This document shows, piece by piece, positions 25,328 to 35,026 of a DNA stretch of 55,031 bases. The notes beneath the pieces are model-generated. The model saw only the letters and a list, made by a program, of their open reading frames with translations. It was not told where the DNA came from and searched no databases. The position numbers and the translations under genes are program-made. This stretch comes from Ulvibacter sp047614245 (lineage in GTDB: Bacteria > Bacteroidota > Bacteroidia > Flavobacteriales > Flavobacteriaceae). Positions within the stretch are counted from its first letter, which is position 1. Every line of letters begins with the position of its first letter. The DNA lies in assembly GCA_047614245.1 (NCBI GenBank), contig JBLHIC010000009.1, positions 1 through 55,031 on the forward strand, read 5' to 3'.

Positions 25328-26839
25328 ATGAAAGAGGTACATTATATAAGTTCTGAAATACTTGACTTACAGACTATTAAAAATATAAGAGATACCGGAA
25401 AAAATTTGGAGTTATCTGAAGAAGCTGTACTAAGCATAAAAAAGTCCAGAGCCTATTTACTTGCTAAATTAACTGATAATGAGACAGCTATTTACGGTAT
25501 TAATACAGGATTTGGATCTTTATGTGATGTGAAGATTTCACCTGAAAAACTTTCTAAATTGCAAGAGAATTTAGTGCTTTCTCATGCATGTGGAACTGGT
25601 GATAAGGTTGCTAAGCCCATTATTAGACTAATGTTATTACTAAAAATTCAATCTTTGAGTTATGGTTATAGTGGGGTGCAGTTAGAGACTGTCCAAAGAT
25701 TAATTGATTTTTATAATAATGATATCCTTCCGGTAATTTATGCTCAAGGAAGTTTAGGAGCTTCAGGTGACTTGGCTCCTTTGGCGCACTTATCACTACC
25801 TCTCTTAGGAAAAGGTTCGGTTTATGTTGAAGATGCTATAGTCGCTTCAGAAATCATACTTAAAAAGTATGATTGGAAACCAATTGAACTGAAAGCGAAG
25901 GAAGGTTTGGCATTATTAAATGGCACACAATTTATGAGTGCTTATGGAGTACATTGTTTACTCGAGAGTTACAAATTATCTTATCTAGCAGATCTTATTG
26001 GGGCAATTTCTGCAGATGCATTTAATTGTAGTTTGAGCCCTTATAATCCGCTAGTGCATTTGGTACGACCGCATAGGGGACAGGTTAAAACTGCGGAACT
26101 ATTACTTGAGTTTTTGGATGGGAGTGAGATTGCAATATCTGAAAAAAATAATGTGCAAGACCCTTATTCATTTCGTTGTATTCCACAGGTGCATGGAGCC
26201 ACTAAAGACACAATTTCTTTTGTGAGAAAAACGATCAAAACTGAAATCAATTCGGTAACTGATAACCCTAATATATTCGTTGGCGAAGACCTTATTATCT
26301 CTGGAGGAAACTTTCACGGTCAGCCCTTAGCACTTGGTTTAGATTACTTGGGTATAGCTATGGCAGAATTAGGAAGTATTTCGGAAAGGCGAACATACCA
26401 ACTAATTTCTGGTCTTCGAGGATTACCTGCATTTTTAGTGAACAACCCCGGTTTAAATAGTGGCTTTATGATAACTCAGTACACAGCGGCCAGTATTGTA
26501 AGTCAGAATAAGCAACTAGCTTCCCCAGCTTCAATCGATTCAATTGTTTCTTCAAATGGTCAAGAAGACCATGTGAGTATGGGGGCGAACTCGGCTACGA
26601 AATGTCTTCGGATATTAGACAACATTGAAACTATATTAGCTATAGAATTAATGAATGCATCACAGGCCTTGACTTTTAGAATGCCTAAACAATCTTCACC
26701 TTTTATAGAGTCTTTCGTTTCATCATTTAGAGAAGTTTCACCCTTTATGGAAGAAGATCGTTTGATGTCTAATGATATACAAGCTTCTATAAGTTTTTTG
26801 AAAAGTTTTTCGATTGACGATGAGCTGCTTTTCGGATAA
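25328..26839 (+). CDS. hutH: Histidine ammonia-lyase
   Basis: A 503-residue aromatic amino acid lyase that deaminates histidine to urocanate. The self-formed MIO cofactor motif is in GSLGASGDLAPLAHLSLPLLG near residue 140; YGINTGFGSL near 57 supplies the catalytic tyrosine loop, and NDGTQ-type LLNGTQFMSAYG, VQDPYSFRCIPQVHGA near 276 and GGNFHGQPLALGLD near 325 are conserved. The C-terminal QEDHVSMGANSATK fits HutH rather than phenylalanine lyase. The start is ATG 25328, chosen from the promoter position. No hutU, hutI or hutG is adjacent, unlike many Bacteroidota hut clusters. Confidence 0.95.
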   Translation: MKEVHYISSEILDLQTIKNIRDTGKNLELSEEAVLSIKKSRAYLLAKLTDNETAIYGINTGFGSLCDVKISPEKLSKLQENLVLSHACGTGDKVAKPIIRLMLLLKIQSLSYGYSGVQLETVQRLIDFYNNDILPVIYAQGSLGASGDLAPLAHLSLPLLGKGSVYVEDAIVASEIILKKYDWKPIELKAKEGLALLNGTQFMSAYGVHCLLESYKLSYLADLIGAISADAFNCSLSPYNPLVHLVRPHRGQVKTAELLLEFLDGSEIAISEKNNVQDPYSFRCIPQVHGATKDTISFVRKTIKTEINSVTDNPNIFVGEDLIISGGNFHGQPLALGLDYLGIAMAELGSISERRTYQLISGLRGLPAFLVNNPGLNSGFMITQYTAASIVSQNKQLASPASIDSIVSSNGQEDHVSMGANSATKCLRILDNIETILAIELMNASQALTFRMPKQSSPFIESFVSSFREVSPFMEEDRLMSNDIQASISFLKSFSIDDELLFG

Positions 26840-26939
26840 ATACTAGTCAATTCGAGGTATCTTTAAGAATGGTAAAATATTATTTTAGAGGGATAGGATA
26901 CTAACTAAGGGGTAAAGGAACTCTTTATAAAGAGTCTGT

Positions 26940-27275
26940 TTATCTACTACAATTAACGCAAGTAGTTGTCTGAGGTATCAATAATAGCCGACCTAATGGA
27001 ATGGGCTGTCTACATTTTCTACATAATCCAAAATCAATGTCATCAATTTTAGTGAGAGCTACTTTCAGATTATTCAATTTTAATTCGGCTTTTTGAAGCG
27101 CAACATCATTTATACTTTTGTTGTTGATTGCGTCCATTCGGGAGACCCTTCCAATGGCATTTTCTGGTGAAATAGGTTTCGTTAGGACACGATATTTTTC
27201 TACAGAAGCCAAAGTCTCAAATATTTCTTCTTCAATTCTAGATTTTAACTCTGTCTTTTTTTCCACGACATCCAA
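26940..27275 (-). CDS. DksA/TraR-type zinc-finger protein
   Basis: A 111-residue protein of the DksA/TraR family. The N-terminal two-thirds is helical and charged, compatible with a short coiled coil, and includes ENAIGRVSRMDAIN near residue 40 and ALQKAELKLNNLKVALTKID near 65. The C-terminal four-cysteine zinc finger reads CRKCRQPIPLGRLLLIPQTTTC then VNC (residues 88-109). DksA proteins bind the RNA polymerase secondary channel with ppGpp; this one is shorter than E. coli DksA (151), so it may be a TraR-like member. Convergent with hutH; a strong terminator separates it from clpC upstream. Confidence 0.85.
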   Translation of the reverse strand: MDVVEKKTELKSRIEEEIFETLASVEKYRVLTKPISPENAIGRVSRMDAINNKSINDVALQKAELKLNNLKVALTKIDDIDFGLCRKCRQPIPLGRLLLIPQTTTCVNCSR

Positions 27276-27297
27276 AAGGTAAAGGTTTTATTGCCTC

Positions 27298-27332
27298 AAA
27301 AAAAACTAGCACCATATAAAAGGGCGCTAGTT
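27298..27332 (-). terminator. Rho-independent terminator of clpC
   Basis: Minus strand stem AACTAGCGCC / GGTGCTAGTT (10 bp, one G-U) with a 9-base loop, followed by a run of eight T (27298-27305). It ends clpC 25 bases after its stop and isolates the DksA-like gene. Confidence 0.9.
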
Positions 27333-27356
27333 AATAAATTAAGAAGGAAGGGGTTT

Positions 27357-29909
27357 TTAAGATTCAGTCTTTTTTTTCTGTTTCTTAATTTTAATCGTTA
27401 ATTCGTTCTTCTTCTCATCAAGATCCATAGTAATGCTATCTCCTTCTTGAAGGTTAGAATTAATAATTTCTTCCGCTAATGCATCTTCAATATATTTCTG
27501 AATAGCCCTTTTTAAAGGTCTCGCTCCATATTCCTTATCAAAACCTTTATCTGCTATATAGTCCTTCGCTTTATCTGTCAACGTCATATGATAACCAAGA
27601 TCTTCTATTCTTTTAAAGAGCTTGTCTAATTCAATATCAATAATTTTGTGTATATCCTCTCTCTCCAAATTATTAAATACCATAACATCATCAACGCGAT
27701 TTAAGAATTCTGGGGCAAACGCCTTTTTGAGAGCATTCTCAATAATACTTTTCGCATTTGCATCTGCCTGATCTGTCTTAGCTGATGTTCCAAAACCAAC
27801 TCCTTGACCAAAGTCTTTCAGTTTTCTTGCTCCAATGTTTGAAGTCATTATAATAATGGTATTTCGGAAATCAATAGTCCTCCCGAGGCTATCCGTTAAA
27901 TGTCCATCATCAAGTACTTGCAACAACATATTAAAAACATCTGGGTGTGCTTTTTCAATTTCATCTAAAAGAATAACAGCATATGGTTTTCTTCTAATTT
28001 TTTCGGTCAATTGCCCGCCTTCTTCATAACCAACATATCCCGGAGGTGCTCCAACTAATCTAGAAATCGCAAATTTCTCCATGTATTCACTCATGTCAAT
28101 TCTCACTAACGCAGATTCAGAATCAAATAATTCACGTGCTAACACCTTTGCTAATTGGGTTTTACCTACTCCAGTTTGCCCTAGGAAAATGAATGATCCA
28201 ATCGGCTTATTAGGATCTTTCAATCCAGCTCGATTACGTTGAATCGCTTTTACCACTTTCGCTACAGCTTCATCCTGACCTATAACTTTACCTCTAATTC
28301 GATCAGGTAATTCGGCCAATTTGTTGCTTTCTTTCTGGGCTATTTTATTTACGGGTACACCAGTCATCATAGAAACAACTTCTGCGACGCTCTCCTGATT
28401 CACAATTTCTTTATGAAGTTTCGAATCGATTTCCCATTCTTCTTGAGCTAGGACTAATTCTTTTTCCAGATTTTTTTCATCATCCCTAAGCTTTGCAGCT
28501 TCTTCATATTTCTGTTTTTTAACAACCGAATTCTTAAGCTCACGAACCTCTTCTAATTTGGACTCTATCGTCAATATTTTTTCCGGTACATTTATGTTTG
28601 TAATATGAACACGTGATCCAGCCTCATCCATAGCATCAATTGCTTTGTCAGGTAAAAAACGTTCTGTCATATAACGGTTAGTCAGTTTAACGCAAGCGAC
28701 AAGAGCATCATCTGTATATTCTACATTATGATGCGCTTCGTATTTATCTTTTATATTCTTTAAAATCTCAATGGTTTCTTCAACAGAAGTTGGTTCCACT
28801 AATACTTTTTGAAATCTTCGTTCAAGTGCCCCATCTTTTTCAATATATTGACGATATTCGTCCAAAGTCGTTGCTCCAATACATTGAATTTCACCTCTGG
28901 CTAAAGCAGGTTTAAACATATTTGAAGCGTCCAAAGAACCTGTAGCGCCTCCAGCACCAACAATGGTATGGATTTCATCAATGAAGAGGATGATATCCTC
29001 GTTCTTCTCCAGTTCGTTCATAACTGCCTTCATACGCTCCTCAAACTGTCCTCTGTACTTTGTTCCAGCCACTAAGCTGGCTAAATCTAGGGTTACGACA
29101 CGTTTGTCATATAATATCCTTGAAACTTTTCGCTGTATAATACGCAAAGCTAATCCTTCGGCAATGGCTGATTTACCAACTCCAGGTTCACCAATCAGTA
29201 AAGGGTTGTTCTTTTTTCGTCGACTTAATATCTGTGAAACACGCTGAATTTCATTCTCTCTACCAACAACTGGGTCAAGTTTCCCTTCCTCAGCCATAAC
29301 GGTTAAATCTCTTCCGAAGTTATCTAAAACCGGAGTTTTTGATTTTTTGTTACTCTTAGTGCTTGTCCCAGCAAAAAGGTTCTCTTTTCCAGTATCATCA
29401 GATGATGTGTCATCATTTTCATTTGAAAATTCAGAAGTTGGGCTATCTATATAATCTTCATCGTTTGCTATCATAAGCTTAAATTGGTCTTTAACGCCGT
29501 CATAATCTACCTTCATCTTGTTTAATAATTTTGTAGTTGGGTCATTTTCATTGCGAAGAATGCACAATAATAAATGAGCCGTATTTATTGAAGAACTTTG
29601 AAACAATTTAGCCTCTAAAAAAGTAGTTTTCAAAGCACGTTCTGCTTGTCTAGTTAAATGTAGGTTCTTTTTGTCATTCGGACTAATACCAGCACTTGGG
29701 TTAGCGGGACTTAATATCTCTACTTTCCTCCGCAAATGGTTCAAGTCAATTTCCAATGCATTTAAAATGGTAACTGCCTTTCCGCTACCATCGCGCAATA
29801 AACCAAGCATCAAGTGCTCGGTGCCAATAAAGTCGTGCCCTAATCTAAGGGCCTCTTCCTTACTATAGGCAATTACGTCTTTTACTCTAGGTGAAAAATT
29901 ATCATCCAT
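27357..29909 (-). CDS. clpC: ClpC, AAA+ unfoldase of the Clp protease
   Basis: An 850-residue HSP100 chaperone that unfolds substrates for ClpP. Domains in order: tandem Clp_N repeats (about 1-145), a charged Ser/Asp linker, AAA1 with Walker A GEPGVGKSAIAEG near 244 and Walker B ILFIDEIHT near 309, a UVR motif (KKQKYEEAAKLRDDEKNLEKEL near 472), and AAA2 with GQTGVGKTQLAK near 580 and VILLDEIEKAHP near 648. QGVGFG near 717 carries the ClpP-docking VGF loop, so it is ClpC rather than ClpB. Divergent from gyrA (262-base gap without an exact -7 box). Confidence 0.96.
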   Translation of the reverse strand: MDDNFSPRVKDVIAYSKEEALRLGHDFIGTEHLMLGLLRDGSGKAVTILNALEIDLNHLRRKVEILSPANPSAGISPNDKKNLHLTRQAERALKTTFLEAKLFQSSSINTAHLLLCILRNENDPTTKLLNKMKVDYDGVKDQFKLMIANDEDYIDSPTSEFSNENDDTSSDDTGKENLFAGTSTKSNKKSKTPVLDNFGRDLTVMAEEGKLDPVVGRENEIQRVSQILSRRKKNNPLLIGEPGVGKSAIAEGLALRIIQRKVSRILYDKRVVTLDLASLVAGTKYRGQFEERMKAVMNELEKNEDIILFIDEIHTIVGAGGATGSLDASNMFKPALARGEIQCIGATTLDEYRQYIEKDGALERRFQKVLVEPTSVEETIEILKNIKDKYEAHHNVEYTDDALVACVKLTNRYMTERFLPDKAIDAMDEAGSRVHITNINVPEKILTIESKLEEVRELKNSVVKKQKYEEAAKLRDDEKNLEKELVLAQEEWEIDSKLHKEIVNQESVAEVVSMMTGVPVNKIAQKESNKLAELPDRIRGKVIGQDEAVAKVVKAIQRNRAGLKDPNKPIGSFIFLGQTGVGKTQLAKVLARELFDSESALVRIDMSEYMEKFAISRLVGAPPGYVGYEEGGQLTEKIRRKPYAVILLDEIEKAHPDVFNMLLQVLDDGHLTDSLGRTIDFRNTIIIMTSNIGARKLKDFGQGVGFGTSAKTDQADANAKSIIENALKKAFAPEFLNRVDDVMVFNNLEREDIHKIIDIELDKLFKRIEDLGYHMTLTDKAKDYIADKGFDKEYGARPLKRAIQKYIEDALAEEIINSNLQEGDSITMDLDEKKNELTIKIKKQKKKTES

Positions 29910-30171
29910 ATACTTGTATACAATTCCTTTATAAAATTACTAAAATTAGCCTTAATAAGGCAATAACCATTCCCTTATTAGATGAATGGTAGTAAAAAGA
30001 CAAAAAAACTTACTGATATCAAAGCTTAAACAGCGATAGTTATTAACGTTTTAGGGTGTAATATTTGTTAATAAAATCGTGAATAAGAGATTGGGAAAGT
30101 CACCTCTAAATATTGAAATTAGTGTACCTTGCTTCATTCGAATTAAAACATATAATTAAAGAAAATATTTT

Positions 30172-32694
30172 ATGGCTGAAGGTGAAAAAGTGATCCCTAT
30201 CAACATTGAGGACGAAATGAAATCGGCTTACATCGACTACTCGATGTCAGTCATTGTGTCACGTGCATTGCCAGATGTTCGAGACGGTATGAAACCAGTT
30301 CATAGACGGGTATTATTTGGAATGCACGAATTAGGAATTAGGGCAACAGGTGCTCATAAGAAATCTGCCAGAATTGTTGGAGAGGTTTTAGGAAAGTATC
30401 ACCCGCATGGTGATACATCTGTTTATGATGCAATGGTGCGTATGGCCCAGGAATGGAGCCTTCGTTATATGTTGGTTGATGGACAAGGAAATTTCGGGTC
30501 TGTAGATGGAGATAGCCCAGCTGCTATGCGTTATACAGAAGCGCGTATGCAGAAAATTTCTGAAGATATGCTTGCCGATATTGATAAGGAAACAGTAGAT
30601 CATCAGCTAAATTTTGATGATACATTATATGAGCCAAAAGTACTTCCTACTAGAGTTCCAGGGTTATTGATAAATGGTGCATCAGGTATCGCTGTGGGAA
30701 TGGCGACAAATATGCCACCACATAATTTAACTGAAGTAATAGATGGAACAATAGCATATATAGAAGACAATGATATTGATATTGATGGATTAATGGAATA
30801 CATCAAAGCTCCAGATTTTCCAACAGGAGGGACGATATATGGTTACGACGGGGTTAAAGAAGCATTCCATACAGGTAGAGGACGTGTAGTAATTCGTGCT
30901 AAGGCTGGCTTTGAAGAAGTTGCTGGACGCGAATGTATTATAGTGACGGAAATCCCATATCAAGTCAATAAGGCAGACATGATTAAAAAGACTGCCGACC
31001 TAGTGAACGATAAAAAAATCGAAGGTATTTCCAATATAAGGGATGAAAGCGATAGAAATGGGATGCGAATTGTTTACATACTTAAGCGAGATGCGATTCC
31101 AAATATCGTACTTAATATGCTTTATAAGTATACTGCATTACAATCTAGTTTTAGCGTTAACAATATTGCCCTTGTTAAAGGGCGACCACAGATGTTAAAC
31201 CTTAAGGAGCTCATTCATTATTTTGTGGAGCATCGTCATGAGGTTGTTGTTCGTCGGACAGAATATTTACTTCGGAAAGCTAAGGAGAGAGCTCATATTC
31301 TTGAAGGTTTAATTATAGCTTCAGACAATATAGATGAAGTAATCCGATTGATAAGAGCTTGTGCAAATGCTGATGAAGCACGTGCTTCGTTAGTTAAGGC
31401 GTTTGACCTTTCTGAAATTCAAGCCAAGGCCATCGTTGAAATGCGATTACGTCAATTGACAGGACTGGAGCAGGATAAACTTCGTACGGAGTATGAAGAA
31501 TTAATGAAAACCATTTCAGGTTATGAAAATATTCTTGCTAATAAAGATTTGAGAATGCAGATCATTAAAGATGAATTACAAGAAATTAAAAGTAAATATG
31601 GAGATGAGAGGCGTTCCATTATTGAATACGCAGGTGGTGATGTAAGTATTACAGATTTAATAGCCGATGAACAGGTTGTCCTTACAATTTCTCATGCTGG
31701 CTATATTAAACGTACATCGTTGACTGAATATAAGACTCAGCATAGAGGAGGAGTAGGGCAAAAAGGATCAGCGACAAGAAATGAAGACTTTTTGGAGCAT
31801 TTGTTTATTGGAACTAATCATCAATACATGTTATTCTTTACTCAAAAAGGAAAATGTTTCTGGATGCGAGTTTTTGAAATTCCTGAAGGTTCAAAGACAG
31901 CCAAGGGAAGAGCGATTCAAAACTTAATTAACATTGGACCTGACGATAAGGTAAAAGCATTTATTTGCACCCAGGATCTGAAGGATGAAGAATATATTAA
32001 TAGTCATTATGTTATCATGGCTACCAAAAATGGGCAGGTTAAGAAGACACCATTGGAACAATATTCTCGTCCGAGAACAAATGGGATTAATGCCATTACA
32101 ATTAAAGATAATGACGAACTGCTCGAAGCAAAGCTAACAACTGGCGATAGTCAGGTTATGCTGGCCTTGGGGTCTGGTAAGGCCATTCGTTTTGAAGAAG
32201 GTAAAACCAGACCTATGGGGAGAAATGCTTCTGGGGTTCGAGGTATTACCTTGAATCATAAAGATGACCAGGTAATTGGAATGATAGCGGTCAATGATAA
32301 GGAATCAGATATCCTTGTAGTTTCAGAAAATGGATATGGAAAACGATCAACCCTAGAAGATTATAGAATCACGAATCGTGGTGGGAAGGGAGTTAAAACG
32401 ATAAATGTTACGGAAAAAACTGGTAACTTAGTTGCCATTAAAGTTGTTATGGATGTTGATGATTTGATGATAATAAATAAATCAGGAATTGCAATAAGAA
32501 TGGCGGTTGCAGACCTAAGAGTAATGGGTCGCGCAACGCAAGGTGTCCGCCTGATTAAAGTTAGGGAAGGAGATTCTATTGCAGCTGTTGCGAAAGTAAT
32601 GCACGATGATGATGAAATTGAAGAGTTAGGTGGAGATACAGAAGACGGCACTACTCTTGATAATGATGAACCTCAAACCGAAATACAAGAATAA
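30172..32694 (+). CDS. gyrA: DNA gyrase subunit A
   Basis: An 840-residue gyrase A subunit, which cuts and passes DNA to introduce negative supercoils. The catalytic tyrosine is in AAMRYTEARM near residue 124; the quinolone region HPHGDTSVYDAMVRMAQ lies near 80-96, with Thr at the position equivalent to E. coli Ser83. The C-terminal beta-pinwheel repeats begin near 505 and include ITNRGGKGVKTIN near 733, a GyrA-box-type motif that favours GyrA over ParC. It ends in an acidic tail (EELGGDTEDGTTLDNDEPQ). The TPR gene follows after 15 bases. Confidence 0.96.
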   Translation: MAEGEKVIPINIEDEMKSAYIDYSMSVIVSRALPDVRDGMKPVHRRVLFGMHELGIRATGAHKKSARIVGEVLGKYHPHGDTSVYDAMVRMAQEWSLRYMLVDGQGNFGSVDGDSPAAMRYTEARMQKISEDMLADIDKETVDHQLNFDDTLYEPKVLPTRVPGLLINGASGIAVGMATNMPPHNLTEVIDGTIAYIEDNDIDIDGLMEYIKAPDFPTGGTIYGYDGVKEAFHTGRGRVVIRAKAGFEEVAGRECIIVTEIPYQVNKADMIKKTADLVNDKKIEGISNIRDESDRNGMRIVYILKRDAIPNIVLNMLYKYTALQSSFSVNNIALVKGRPQMLNLKELIHYFVEHRHEVVVRRTEYLLRKAKERAHILEGLIIASDNIDEVIRLIRACANADEARASLVKAFDLSEIQAKAIVEMRLRQLTGLEQDKLRTEYEELMKTISGYENILANKDLRMQIIKDELQEIKSKYGDERRSIIEYAGGDVSITDLIADEQVVLTISHAGYIKRTSLTEYKTQHRGGVGQKGSATRNEDFLEHLFIGTNHQYMLFFTQKGKCFWMRVFEIPEGSKTAKGRAIQNLINIGPDDKVKAFICTQDLKDEEYINSHYVIMATKNGQVKKTPLEQYSRPRTNGINAITIKDNDELLEAKLTTGDSQVMLALGSGKAIRFEEGKTRPMGRNASGVRGITLNHKDDQVIGMIAVNDKESDILVVSENGYGKRSTLEDYRITNRGGKGVKTINVTEKTGNLVAIKVVMDVDDLMIINKSGIAIRMAVADLRVMGRATQGVRLIKVREGDSIAAVAKVMHDDDEIEELGGDTEDGTTLDNDEPQTEIQE

Positions 32695-32709
32695 TTTAAA
32701 CCCACAGAA

Positions 32710-33978
32710 ATGAAAAGAGTATTAGTATTAGCAGGAGTATTGTTACTATCTGCGATATCATTTGGTCAAAAAAAAGAAATTAAAAAAGCTGACAAGGCAG
32801 TTAAATCAGGAGATTTAGCCGAGGCCATGAGCTATATAAATCAGGCGGAAAGTCTTTTAGGAAATGCGGACAATGACCTAAAATCACAGTTTTATCTGGT
32901 GAAAGGAAAAGCATTATTGGCAAGTGCTGGATCCGATGTCGAAAAAATAAAATTAGCATCTGAAGCCTTTAAAATGGCAAAAGAAGTAGATACTGAAGGA
33001 GAAAATACGAAGGCAATAAATGAACAGGCTCAAGCCTTAAAGAACTCTCTAGAATCAGGAGCTTCTGCAGACTATAAGGCGAAAAATTATAAAGCGGCAG
33101 CCAACAAATTTTATACTGCTTATAATTTGAGCTCAACAGACACGCTGTTTTTATTTAACGCCGCCCTAGCATCAAAAATTGGCAAAGACTTTGACAATGC
33201 AGAAATTTATTTTAAGAAATTGTCAGATTTAGGTTATACTGGTATACAAAAACAATTCGTTGCAATTAATAAAGAAACGGGTAAAGAAGAACCATTTGTT
33301 GGTAAATCAAATAGAGATTTGATGGTGAAGGCAGGTACACATGTGAAGCCAATGGAGAAAATGTCCGAATCTAAGCTGGAGGTGGTACTTTTAAGTCTGG
33401 CTCAGATATACATGGCAAAAGATAAAAACGAAGAGGCGCTTGAAGTAATTAATCAAGTAAGAAAAAATAACCCAAAAGATATGACCTTAATTCAAGTTGA
33501 AGCTGATATGGTTTATAAGCAAGGGAATATTGAGCGATACAATGAATTAATGCAAGAAATGATAGCTCTTGATCCGTCGAACCCCGATTTATATAATAAC
33601 TTAGGAGTTGCCAATGCGAAACTTGGTTTGAAAGATGAAGCGATAAAATATTATAATAAGGCAATTGAATTAAATCCTGAAAATCCTGGTGCGCTTATAA
33701 ATATAGCCGTGTTAATATTAGCTGAAGAAAAAGACTATAATGAAAAAATGAATGCGCTAGGAACTTCTAAAGCCGACTATGCGAGATATGATGAATTAAA
33801 AGAAGAGAAAAATGGATTGTATCGATCTGCAATACCATACCTTGAATCGGCACTAAAGTATCGAAAAGATGACTTAGATATTGTCCGTACATTAAAAGGT
33901 ATTTATGGTCAATTGGAAGAAGATGCCAAGGTAAAAGAGATGAAGATGCTTCTTGAAACTCTGGAAGGAGGTCAATAG
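32710..33978 (+). CDS. Exported TPR protein
   Basis: A 422-residue protein with a signal peptide (MKRVLVLAGVLLLSAISFGQ, cleavage after FG-Q) and a series of tetratricopeptide repeats. Clear TPR helices: KNYKAAANKFYTAYNLSS near 134, GNIERYNELMQEMIALDPSN near 273, and LGLKDEAIKYYNKAIELNPEN near 305. TPR proteins serve as protein-protein scaffolds; no partner can be named. It begins 15 bases after gyrA and is likely co-transcribed, ending at a strong terminator. Confidence 0.88.
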   Translation: MKRVLVLAGVLLLSAISFGQKKEIKKADKAVKSGDLAEAMSYINQAESLLGNADNDLKSQFYLVKGKALLASAGSDVEKIKLASEAFKMAKEVDTEGENTKAINEQAQALKNSLESGASADYKAKNYKAAANKFYTAYNLSSTDTLFLFNAALASKIGKDFDNAEIYFKKLSDLGYTGIQKQFVAINKETGKEEPFVGKSNRDLMVKAGTHVKPMEKMSESKLEVVLLSLAQIYMAKDKNEEALEVINQVRKNNPKDMTLIQVEADMVYKQGNIERYNELMQEMIALDPSNPDLYNNLGVANAKLGLKDEAIKYYNKAIELNPENPGALINIAVLILAEEKDYNEKMNALGTSKADYARYDELKEEKNGLYRSAIPYLESALKYRKDDLDIVRTLKGIYGQLEEDAKVKEMKMLLETLEGGQ

Positions 33979-34002
33979 CCTTATTTCTAATTTATAATAT
34001 TA

Positions 34003-34033
34003 AATCCTCTTAACTTTGTTGAGAGGATTTTTT
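34003..34033 (+). terminator. Rho-independent terminator after the gyrA-TPR operon
   Basis: Stem AATCCTCTTAAC / GTTGAGAGGATT (12 bp with one G-U) and a 3-base loop, followed by TTTTTT, 24 bases after the TPR stop. Confidence 0.85.
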
Positions 34034-34138
34034 ATAATATCAATTCAACTATAATGCCGCATATAATTTGTTTACACAATCAATTTGAGCACCCGTCTTT
34101 ATACAATATCTGCTTTTTAGTCAGGAGGGTTTAGATAT

Positions 34139-34192
34139 AAAATGAACCCTTAGCTATGGCTACCAAACTGGGTAGGCAGGTGCGTTCATTTT
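34139..34192. other. Unexplained structured hairpin element
   Basis: A perfect 9-bp outer inverted repeat (AAAATGAAC at 34139-34147, GTTCATTTT at 34184-34192) encloses a 36-base segment with an inner CTACC / GGTAG stem (34160-34164 and 34171-34175). It lies in the 211-base gap between a terminator and the convergent NlpC gene. It could end the minus-strand NlpC transcript (ATTTTA follows on that strand) or be a small structured RNA. No function is established. Confidence 0.45.
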
Positions 34193-34244
34193 CTATCTCA
34201 TCTGAACTAAAACTAATTCAAATTAGGAATACCACATTACATAA

Positions 34245-35000
34245 TCAAATTGGTATAATCCTTTTTATCACCCTCAATTGATGTGAATAAGTTCTGGATT
34301 CATAATTATAGATTCCCGAATGATCTAAGCCATCAACGCGTACTTTTCCGTGAGCGTGAATTATGTGATTGTCCTTCATAATAATACCTACGTGCACTAT
34401 TTTCCCTTCTGAATTGTCGAAAAATGCTAAATCTCCAGGTTCACTTTCTTCTATAAAACTTAAGGCTTCTCCTTGAGTAGCTTGCTGACTTGCATCTCTT
34501 TTCAGGTTATAGCCATTCAACTTATAAACCATTTGCGTGAATCCGCTGCAATCAATTCCAAATGGTGTTTTTCCTCCCCATAAATACGGAGCATTTAGAT
34601 AGAGTAGTGCTATTTTCACAAGGTGTTGTTTCTGAAAAGTTTCAGAAATTGATTTCCCTTCAAAGCTGTGATTTAATAGATGGAGCGCATTTAATGTACT
34701 CCCCAAACATATTGAAAGCAGCTGATTTTCTGAAGTTGTTATGAATTCAACCAAATCTGAAGACATATGTGGCTTTTCTTTATTTAAGGCTTTATAATCC
34801 TCCTCTAATAAGGGGGCGAATTGCTTATTATCTACCCATCCTTCATATGAATCGAACGCCAAACGAATTCTACTCCATTTAGATCGCACTTCTAAAACCT
34901 TGAAAACTTCACCATACAGAATTTGACTTACCAATTCGCTAGTATCGGAAGCTTCAGCTTTTAAAGGAATAATACTCAGATTACAAATTCCGTAATTCAT
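34245..35000 (-). CDS. NlpC/P60 peptidase with N-terminal SH3 domain
   Basis: A 251-residue C40-family cysteine peptidase, expected to cut peptidoglycan stem peptides. A bacterial SH3-like domain (about 5-60: SDTSELVSQILYGEVFKVLEVRSKWSRIR) precedes the NlpC/P60 domain, with catalytic Cys in PFGIDCSGFTQMVYK near 153, GDLAFFDNSEGKIVHVGI near 197 and the His in HVGIIM near 211, plus the DNHIIHAHG polar residue region near 218. No signal peptide is seen, so it may be cytosolic or exported otherwise. It begins 26 bases after the thiolase stop and probably shares its transcript. Confidence 0.92.
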   Translation of the reverse strand: MNYGICNLSIIPLKAEASDTSELVSQILYGEVFKVLEVRSKWSRIRLAFDSYEGWVDNKQFAPLLEEDYKALNKEKPHMSSDLVEFITTSENQLLSICLGSTLNALHLLNHSFEGKSISETFQKQHLVKIALLYLNAPYLWGGKTPFGIDCSGFTQMVYKLNGYNLKRDASQQATQGEALSFIEESEPGDLAFFDNSEGKIVHVGIIMKDNHIIHAHGKVRVDGLDHSGIYNYESRTYSHQLRVIKRIIPI

Positions 35001-35026
35001 GTATGGTACAATGAAAGGCTAGATTA

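Noticed and set aside
26915..26940. A palindrome ACTCTTTATAAAGAGT between hutH and the DksA-like gene as terminator
   Set aside because: Only 6 bp with a 4-base loop and no T-run on either strand.
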